Of a stretch of 64,000 bases of DNA, positions 56,280 through 64,000 are shown one piece after another. The translations under genes were made by a program, and so were the position numbers. Under the pieces are notes generated by a model. That model did not search any database. It was not told the origin of the DNA and saw only the letters and a program-made list of their open reading frames with translations. Each line of letters starts with the position of its first letter. Position 1 is the stretch's first letter. The stretch is from Austropuccinia psidii (Eukaryota > Basidiomycota > Pucciniomycetes > Pucciniales > Sphaerophragmiaceae): NCBI GenBank assembly GCA_023105745.1, contig JALGQZ010000002.1, positions 81,237,785 through 81,301,784 of the forward strand, in the 5' to 3' direction.

Positions 56280-57935
56280 ATGGTAACCACCAGAGGCCAC
56301 CAGAGCAGCTCAGCTCAAGCTTTCCCCTTGTCACAACCATGGCAATTCACTTCCTTGGATTCCCATATGGCATATCAAGCCACAGCCTTTTTATGGCCAA
56401 TTGGCCATATCCATCACCAGAGGCCAATATGGCCACATCATCATCTCATGGACCATTTATGGCCATTTGTGTTTTGGGGCCTTCATGGCCCTTCACCTCA
56501 ATCCAGCACCCATAGCGGCAATTTATGGCCAAATGGGTATTTCTGGTCATTTCCCTCAAAACCAGGGGAAATGGCCCAAATGGCTGTTTTTGGCCATTTG
56601 GGCTCATAATGCGCATTTGCGCATTTTTGCGCATTTTGCGCACTTTTGCGCATTTGCGCACTTTTTGCGCATTTTGCGCACTTTTGCGCATTTGCGCACT
56701 TTTTGCGCACTTTGCGCATTTGCGCATATTTGCGCACTTTTGCGCATTTTGCGCATTTTTGCGCACTTTGCGCATTTGCGCACTTTTGCGCATTTTGCGC
56801 ATTTTTGCACACTTTGACGCAAAGTGTCCAAAAGACACTTTCCCGCCTTTTGGGCCAGTTTTTGGCTCAGAACCCAAAAATGGCCAAAAACCCCAAAAGG
56901 CCCAGAAACACCATTCCAAGCTCTGAAGCCATTACATCCATCCTTTTCCCTCTGCCTTTCCATCTCAAGACCTTTGGACGTAATCTTCTTGCCAATCAAC
57001 CAATATGCCATAAATGATGTTATATATCATTGTGCATCATTTTTCAACAGCAATTCAATGGTGGCAATATCAAATGTTCATTTCAACATTCCAACATCTC
57101 ATCACGTCATCAAGGCACCCAATCATTCAGAGGAATCATCAAGGCTCAAGAGCAAGTGTTTCAGCGTCAAAGACCAATGACGCCATCAAGCAGTCATTGG
57201 TTATTCTCACTCCAAGTATTCATTCCAAGGGAATACTTTCAATTCATTCTCAAGTGTATTCAAGAGGCAATGCCAAAAAGAAGTTGTCAAGTGTCAAAGC
57301 TCCACTCAATCCATCTTGGCAACCATATTCATTTCAATACAGTCTGGATCCATCAAGACCTGTATTTCATTTTCAATCATGGGAAATTCATTCAACCCAA
57401 TTCAATTTCAATATTAGCCAGCTGTATCAATTCCCAAAAGAATCAATACAGCCTCAAGGATCAATACAAATCAGTTTTCAGCCTGAAGAACTCAAGCTCC
57501 CAACTTTTCACATATACCGGCTACCCTTTCCACCCTGGGGGGTTTTCCCCAGTTAATTAATATATTTTGATTTTATTTTATCTCTATTTTCTTTTCACTT
57601 TAGTTAAGCAAATACTGATATTATTAAGTCAGTCATTTAGCACCTTTCTCTTTTCTCTTTCTTCGCCTGTCAATGGATATTTGGTGGTCATATCCTTACT
57701 AATTCCATTATTCATTTTTGGCAGGTTGAAACAGTGATTAAGGACTTACTTGGTTGGCTCTTTGGCCATTTGGCTTCCCTTTCCTCTTTTGCATCTCATC
57801 TTGTACCTGCATATCTCTTAGAGGAATTCATTCTTATTATTTTTATTCTTTATCCTTTCGGAGTCTTCCAAGTGAGTTCCCTGATTGCTGAGTGCCAGGC
57901 CACTCTTGTATTTCTGTCCAAGAGCCCCTGTGACA
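56280..57935 (+). repeat. Repeat F, long diverged copy (Fa)
   Basis: CCAGAGGCCACCAGAGCAGCTCA near its start resembles the start of F1, and its last 450 bases (CCAGTTAATTAATATATT, TGGATATTTGGTGGTCATATCC, GCAGGTTGAAACAGTG, GCCACTCTTG, GCCCCTGTGACA) match F1 and Fb. The middle holds the TGCGCA minisatellite. No protein family was recognised in its frames. The left boundary is uncertain. Confidence 0.5.
56610..56820. repeat. TGCGCA minisatellite
   Basis: By eye 21 GCGCA cores spaced 8-11 bases apart, alternating with T-runs (TGCGCATTTT, TGCGCACTTTT). Longer patterns of about 40 bases seem to recur. Frames reading through it give repeated KCAKCAK/RTFAHFAHL peptides on both strands, an artefact of the repeat. 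The ends decay to GCACACTTTGACGCAAAG. Confidence 0.92.
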
Positions 57936-58933
57936 CCCCTGACCTTAAGGGGAATTCTTCCACTCCTCCATGCACCCCATACTCAAGGTTCCAGGAGTGG
58001 TGCATATATGGTATTATATACCATTATGCACCATTTTTGCTCAGCACTTTAATGGTGACATTTTCAGGGCCCAATTCCATCTTTCCAAATCAAGGTGCCA
58101 AAATACAACGCCCATTTCAAAGGAGGACTTCTTAAATAATAAGTCTGGAAATCCATGGCGGCAATCAGAAGACCACTCAAGGATCCCAATCACCTGGCCC
58201 TGCAGGAGTTGGGTTGATAATTCATTCAGGATTATTCCAAGGGCCATTCTCAGAGGCTATCCATTGTTTCAATTAGTTGTCAAGGCATCAAGTATTTCAA
58301 TACTCCTTGGACAACTCAATTGGTCCATATAGGCGGCAATCAATCAACCTGTATGTACTTGGCCCAATTAGGCCAATTCATATTCCACTTTGGGAACTCA
58401 GTCACAAAGCTCAAAATACAAGATTTCCAGACCTTTATTGACCCAATTCAGACAATACAGCCGGTGACTCACCTTCCAGGATCAGTCTTTCAACTTTTCA
58501 CATATACTGGCCACCTTTCAGCACCTGGGGACTTTTTCCGCAGTTAATTAATATATTGGATTTATCTCTAGCTTTATTTTCTTTTACTTTATTAAAGTTA
58601 ATAATGATAATCTTACGTCAGTCACTCAGCACCTTTCTCTTTTTCTTCCTCGCCTGTCAGTGGATATTGGTCGTCATATCCTTTAATAATTCCATTTCCT
58701 TTTCTGGCAGGTTGAAACAGTAAATTGAGGATTTACTTGGTTGGCTTCTCTTATTATCTTTGGCCTTTGGCTTCTTATCTTTTTCTTTTATCTTTGGCAT
58801 ACTTGTCTTTTCCCTTATTCTTCTTTAAAGAAATTTAATCATTATTATTTCCTATATCCTTTGGAGCGCTCTAAGTGAGTTCTTGATTCCTGAGTGCAAG
58901 GCCACTCTTGCTTCCATAAGAGCCCCTGTGACA
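57936..58933 (+). repeat. Repeat F, copy Fb, tandem to Fa
   Basis: It starts right after the TGTGACA of Fa with CCCCTGACCTTAAGG, continues CTCCTCCATGCACCCCATACTCAAGG and GGTGCATATATGGTATT as in F1, and ends GCCCCTGTGACA at 58933. About 1.0 kb, the same length as F1. Directly tandem copies with a shared boundary suggest LTR-LTR or unequal recombination, but no target duplication was found. Confidence 0.6.
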
Positions 58934-61471
58934 TCATATTAGTTAGCTCATAATTTTTCTTCTGTTCATTAATTCTTATTTTTTAATTCACTCATTTCAC
59001 TTCATCAAAATTATCACTGTTTAACGTTTTATGATCTTATACTTTATTTGTCACCTCTCAATTTTACCTCATTCATTCTTCATTATGAAAATTGAAAGCT
59101 GACCCCAATTTTACATTTGTTTCTCCTTTTTGAAATCTTATCTCATTTTCATCTTTATTCAATTTATCAAATCCTTTGTATTCAGGCCCTCATTATTGAA
59201 ATTTGAATTGATCATTATTTTCATTCAGACACGTCTTCACATCAAGATTCATATTTGATTTGTTCTTTAATAATTTTGATTTTACAAGAAGATTTCACTT
59301 GATTTTGATTTTGACTGATTGATTTGAAATAAATTGACATTGACTTTGTAAGATTTGTCTATGAAACTGATGATTATATTACTAATAATCAGAAGTAATA
59401 TGACTGTTATTATAACCACAATTGAATAATTAAAGAATTATTTCTTTCACGTGTTAAACGCTACTAGTGATTTTAACAGTGAGTAAGTAATTGTCTACAA
59501 GAATCAATTACAAGAAGATTTTCATAATAAAACTTCTTTTATTAAAATAATAAAATTATTTTAATATATAATTATCTTTTGCAAGAGTAATTATAACAGT
59601 AATTCTTGAAGAAAACTAATTTTAGAGAAAAACTTTAAGAATTAAAAATAAATCACTCACTAATATTCCAAAGAACTTATTGAAAGATAAGATAGAGAGA
59701 TTTGATGTAGAATTGCGGATTTTAAGGATCAAAATGAATTTATAACAGTATTACAACAATATATGGTTGGATTATATGATTTCACGTCTTTCTGATTGAT
59801 TTTTAAAGATTTAAAACATTCAATAATAGCTATAACTAATACTTACTTGTTGGTAATAATGATTTAAAATGATAATAAGATGATTATTGGAAAAAACAGC
59901 AAGAGGAGGCCTCTTTTAAGTCAACAACAGCTCACAGAGGCGTGTCATGCAGCAAACTGAAAAAACAGTGAGTGAGAAAACGATAAACCCTTTTGGATTA
60001 TTGATTGCATCATCTGTTGTCACGTGAGATTGTCATAATTACTTAATTTGATGCTTTTACGTGACTACCAACCCTAATATGGTTAATAATAAAATGAGTA
60101 ACATCTGTAAATCTTCTTTTATTCCAAAATAATCATTGATTTCTCAAAGTGATCAATTTGATTGCAAATTTCATCTCAGGTTGTAATTACTGTGAATTTT
60201 TGAAGATTCAGTGTTTCATGTAGAATAGTAAAAAATAGACTGTAAGTAAAAATTTTAATTTTACTAGCAAAACTGTATTTTTTTTTGGTTGTAGCATAGA
60301 TAATACAGTTCTCCATTGGTCCTGAAAGCTTCAGACAGATTCATTAAGAATTGTATTTTTAATGAATTTTTGAAGTTTCTACCTCATTTCTACGTAGAAT
60401 GGCAAATATCAGTGTTTAATGGTTGCTATGAGGTCAATCAATGGATACAAGTCCAAAAAGGGTTTTACTTACTCCTTTGTGGTTTATCCATGGAAAATCA
60501 CCAAAATAGCAGGTTATTTGCTATTTTCTTAAGATTTACAGTAGTTGCAACATGGTAACCAAGTCCCCAAAAGGTTTTAGTTTACCAATCAGGCCAAGAT
60601 CAGCCATGGATCCAAGCTTTGGAGCTGTCCACGCCTCTGAAGCCTCAGAAGTTGGGTACCCTGGCTCTCTTTGATGTCTTTTGTCCCCCTTGCCTATTTT
60701 TCACATCAAAATAGAAAATTAAGCTTGAAGTGAGATATCCACTATGAGTGTACCAAAGGTCCATGTAAGAATACCATGATATTAATTGCTCAAAACATGC
60801 ATAACACTATTATTAGTGTATATGTAACATCGGATTCCTCACATTCCCATTATTTTGGTGTGAAATTAAGAAAAACAAAATTTTTCAGGGATCTTTTATG
60901 TGGTATTAATGATGTGGTATTGAAGTATTTTCCATTTTACCACCTCAAAGAGTTAATTTGAGCTTATTCACTCTATGGAGCTACCCTAGGTGAATTTTTG
61001 TGTAGAATCCAAATCTAGCCTTAAATCCATGGATTTACTTACTCAATAAAAAGTTATTCATTTTTTCTGAAATTAAAAATGATGAATTTTGGATATATGA
61101 ATGACTTATGAGTTATGCATAATTCAAATTTATTTTTAAGATAATTGTGCCCTATTTGGGTATGTGAAATATACCTCAAGGCTCATAGACTTCAAGATAA
61201 TTGATTGACCTGAACATTTTATTGATTTTGCTGATTTTTCACATCAAGAATTTTGACATAAATTGATTTGCCTCAAGAATTTATTTTGATTGATTGATTT
61301 TATGCAAGATTTTGATTTGGAACTGATTTGACATTGGATTTTGATTGATTGATTATTGATTTTTTCCTCAAGATTTGATTTTGATTTGAACTTCAAGACT
61401 ATTTTGGTTTTGCTTCAAGTGGTTTATTCCAGTTTTGATCATTTTAATTTAAATTTTAAGTTTATTAAATC
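58934..61471 (+). other. Element H leader/5' region, split by solo LTR A6
   Basis: Once A6 (59347-61187) is removed, about 700 bases remain between Fb and the first H gag codon. The part from 59200 to 59346 and from 61188 to 61440 is low-complexity, built of TTGATTTTGATTGATT and TCAAGA words on one strand. I see no primer binding site and no clear LTR boundary. Confidence 0.5.
59347..61187 (-). mobile_element. Solo LTR, family A (A6, minus strand)
   Basis: 1841 bp. On the minus strand it starts TATGAGCCTTGAGG at 61187 (first bases altered) and ends AAATCTTACA at 59347. Perfect duplication GACTT at 59342-59346 and 61188-61192. It is the only family A copy here in minus orientation apart from the diverged A'. 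Confidence 0.94.
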
Positions 61472-62720
61472 ATGCCACTCCAACACCCACTTCCTGAAAG
61501 ACAGACAAGATCTCAGGTGCGAGCTCAGGCCTTTCTGAGTCCTACTCCAAGAGCTCCTCTTGATGGAACCTCAGCAGTTCCACCACTGAAGGCCCAATTA
61601 GACAGAGGACCAATCAAGGAGGGAGGAGAACCATCCAGGAAGGAAGGAAGAGTGCCCAGAATATCAATTTCTTTTCAGGAGTAGTTGGTGGTTTTTAGGC
61701 ATGTCAAGGACTACCTTTAGAGGTCCAGGTGAAGATGGAGAAGAGGAGGAGGAGAGTTCTGTGGAAGAGGAAGAGTCTGATGGCACTGAGGCTGCTCCCG
61801 CTCCTGTGGGAGCATCCGAAGGCAGCAGAGGACCAACTCTAGCCCAGTCTGATCAGCCTGTCTCTGGCCAGACTGAACCATCCTTATTGGCCATCATGCA
61901 GCAAATGAACCAAATTATGGCCAATCTTCTGAAGCTTCAAGACTCCATCTATGAAGGCACCAGAATATTCTGATGGGACTCAAGCCTTCAAAGTCAGAAG
62001 TTTTATTCAGTCTCATCAACTTATCTTTTACAATGACCCAGCAAATTTTTCTCAAGAAAGGGAGAAAGCTCTTTATGCCACTTCATTTCTAGTTGACAGG
62101 GCTGCAAAATGGATTGAGCCTTATCTTTCCAATCTCACTAATCAAGACTCATGTTATCATCTCAATTCATGGCCATTGTTTGAATCCCAACTATTCACTT
62201 TATTTGGCGACCCAAATGAAGTTACAAAAGCTGAAGCAGAGTTGGATGGCCTTAGAATGAAAGAAGGTGGGCATGTTGCCTTATACATAGCCGATATCAG
62301 GAGTTTGGTTTCAAGAATTGGAGATTGGGGTGAAAGGGCCCTTATTCATCATTTCAGGAAGGGTTTGGCCTCCAGGATTATGGATCAATTGGCCTCCCAT
62401 CATTGAAACATTGATTCTCTTCAAGACCTAATGGACGTTAACCTGGAACTTGATACCAGGTACCATGAGAGGAAAAAGGAGAAGAATCATCATCAAGAGA
62501 AGAGTCCTGAAGACTCAAAATAAAACTCTTCTCATCATAAGAATTGTTCAAGCTCAAGTCATAGGAAGAAGAATTTTCATTCTCAAAAGCAGGACAAGCC
62601 CCATTCTTCCTTGTTTAATAAGGACTTCAAGCTGAAAGGTTCTGAAAAAAGGAAGAAGAATCAGAGAGGGCTTGTGTACTTATTGTGGTGGGAAGCATAG
62701 TTCTGAGTCTTGTTTCAAAA
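61472..62720 (+). pseudogene. Element H Gag, broken
   Basis: ATG 61472 opens MPLQHPLPERQTRSQ to a TAG at 61684. A shift leads to 61701-61973 (an acidic run GEDGEEEEESSVEEEESD and LLAIMQQMNQIMANL), and a second shift to 61951-62406 with the capsid core: DGTQAFKVRSFIQSHQLIF, AKWIEPYLSNL, LFGDPNEVTKAEAELD and LYIADIRSLVSRIGDWGE. After TGA at 62404 the same frame goes on (DSLQDLMDVNLELDTRYHE) to another stop near 62521. The knuckle near 62675 is CTYCGGKHSSESC: C-X2-C-X3-H-X4-C, one residue shorter than usual, and out of frame by one extra base. Confidence 0.85.
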
Positions 62721-63666
62721 GGCCTCAAAAAAGGCTGACCCAACCGTCTGGCAGCTTCCCCAGCCAGGAAAAAGCCTGAGTGAAGATCATGTTGTGTTCA
62801 ATGGTATTCACTGTTTTTCATCCAGAGCACAATTGTGCATTCTGAATACTGGTGTCAAGAATTGTCCCAAATTCTTTGTTTTTTCTTCTCTTTCTGATGT
62901 TTTTTACAGTATTCTCATTTATTCTGTTGCTACATGCTCATTCATTGCAAAGCAGTTTGTTCACAAGTACTCATTGACTACGTCAGGCCTTCCAGAGAAG
63001 ATTCCTATGATCATTTTGGACTCCTCTGAGTCCCCTTCCTTATTTGTGACTCACCATACTAATAATATGGTTGAGCTCCCTTCCTTCCCAAGCTTTGAAT
63101 GGGACTTTTTAGTTATTGATACTCCCAAGGGAGAAGACCTCATATTGGGCTTTGACTTTCTAAATCATTTTAATCCTTCTATTGATTGGAGAAAAGGGCT
63201 TATGACCTTTAATGATGATCATAAGGACTATTCTGATCCTTCTACTTCTTTCCATAATGACCTTTCTTCTGCCAAATCAAGTGCAGCTCTGGTTGGTGAT
63301 TCTAGAACACCATCATTCCCATCTTCTGTCCATATTCCTTCCATAAATTCCCCTCATTCATTACCATTATCTGGCGATGAAGTCTTCAAAGAGATTCAAG
63401 ATGTTGGAGAAGATGTTGCTATAACTTCACTTCATCTCTTTCAAGGGGATATTGACCTTTCTCCCTTGTCTTTTCATGCCTCCCTGGAGCAGCAGTGGGA
63501 TGAGGAGAAAGAGCCAGAAGAAATTGAAACTGTGTTGAAGGTAGTCCCTCCTGCTTATCACCATTATTTGGATGTATTCTCCAAGGTTAAAGCAGAGAAA
63601 CCTCCTCCACACCGGGCCTGTAATCATCATATTGAGCTGGGGGGTCTCTACCTCCAGTTGGAGTGA
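62710..63666 (+). pseudogene. Element H protease region and linker to RT
   Basis: An open frame of 318 residues. FNGIHCFSSRAQLCILNT is followed by a retropepsin-like core where the catalytic triplet expected before ATCSFIAKQFV reads YSVA, so both Asp and Gly are gone. DFLVIDTPKGEDLILGFDFLNHFNPSIDW is the second half of the protease. A Ser/Pro-rich linker then leads to PAYHHYLDVFSKVKAEKPPPHR, the usual start of Gypsy RT. It is broken at the GGLYL segment by a frameshift. Confidence 0.82.
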
Positions 63667-64000
63667 TCTACTCTTTATCCAAACAAGAGCCACATACACT
63701 CAGGGCCTACCTTTCAGAGAATGTAGAGAAAGTTTTCATCCAGCCAAGCTCCTCTTCAACAGAAGCACCTGTCCTCTTTTTCAAAAAGAAAGATGGTGGC
63801 CTCCGTTTGTGTGTTGATTACCGCAAACTAAATGCTGTTACTAGGAAAAACAAGTATCCTGTTCCTCCTATGAATCAGCTCCTCAATGTTTTTAATGGTT
63901 CTTCTATCTTCTCCAAGATTGATTTGTGTGGTGCATATATTATGCTCAGAATCAAGGAGGGTGATGAACATTAGACATGCTTCAGAACTAAATATGGCAG
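63663..64000 (+). pseudogene. Element H reverse transcriptase, N-terminal part, cut by window edge
   Basis: Frame 0: IYSLSKQEPHTLRAYLSENV, APVLFFKKKDGGLRLCVDYR, KLNAVTRKNKYPVPPMNQLL and SKIDLCGAYIMLRI, with the motif A Asp in KIDL. A TAG at 63972-63974 (EH*TCF) interrupts before FRTKYG at the window end. Fingers and the first palm motif are clear; the catalytic DD box lies outside. Confidence 0.86.

Larger units (their letters stand above)
61472..64000 (+). mobile_element. Element H, 5' part of a Ty3/Gypsy element, runs off the window
   Basis: Gag, knuckle, protease-like region and the start of RT in order on the + strand, spread over frames 2, 0, 1, 2, 1 and 0 by frameshifts. A different lineage from A-D: its capsid domain is of the general retrotransposon-gag type and its RT has the VDYRKLNAVT motif. 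The fragment at 1-326 is the kind of integrase tail such elements carry. The 3' half is outside the window. Confidence 0.87.

Noticed and set aside
56610..56820. CRISPR array.
   Set aside because: The repeats are too short and lack unique spacers of constant length; the genome is eukaryotic in character.
56401..57017. Several frames of 100-157 codons on both strands across the TGCGCA array, giving repeated Lys-Cys-Ala-Lys or Ala-His-Phe peptides.
   Set aside because: A tandem repeat without stops is open in several frames by chance; the peptides simply mirror the DNA repeat.

Overview
The window looks like a gene-free, repeat-packed stretch of a fungal genome. It is AT-rich and made almost entirely of Ty3/Gypsy (Metaviridae-type) LTR retrotransposons, intact or broken, nested inside one another. 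The protein families (chromodomain-tailed integrases, a long coiled-coil Gag with one CCHC knuckle, very long 1.4-2.2 kb LTRs) resemble those I know from rust fungi, most of all Austropuccinia psidii. That assignment is from memory and is inference. I found no convincing host gene, tRNA or rRNA gene, or CRISPR array.

Layout. (1) 1-326 is the integrase tail of one element (G, + strand), cut at about 326 against an oppositely oriented element (B-minus, 326-6850), which is itself split by solo LTR A1 (3896-5802). (2) 6851-10161 is a 5'-truncated element C: an open integrase-chromodomain frame plus its 3' LTR. (3) 10162-11172 is an LTR-like repeat, F1. (4) 11173-51009 is a second, + strand copy of B (B-plus), blown apart by later insertions: full-length element A (12952-23236), solo LTR A4 (23992-25918) and full-length element C (26675-50661). 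Inside C's gag sits full-length element D (30593-44505). D's 3' LTR carries solo LTRs E1 (39535-40955) and A5 (41027-42891). (5) 51010-53201 is solo LTR A' (minus strand), then two E copies in inverted orientation (53202-55203), an unassigned stretch with a TGCGCA minisatellite (56610-56820), two tandem F repeats (to 58933), the leader of element H split by solo LTR A6 (59347-61187), and H gag-pro-RT running off the right edge.

Exact 5-bp target-site duplications support C, D, E1, A1, A4, A5, A6 and A'; that of element A is imperfect. The insertion order is therefore readable: B, then C, then D, then E1 and A5, a four-level nest.

How the parts work. Families A, C and D share one plan: LTR, a TT spacer, a tRNA-Pro-like primer binding site, a short exon with splice signals, an overlapping pair of frames in the gag region (called alpha and beta here), Gag, protease, RT, RNase H, integrase, chromodomain, polypurine tract, LTR. 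The most interesting item I see is the conserved alpha/beta overlap: a short intron carries the beta start codon, and splicing would instead join an upstream exon to alpha. All pol genes except the truncated C integrase carry stops or frameshifts, so I see no autonomous element. D is the closest to intact.
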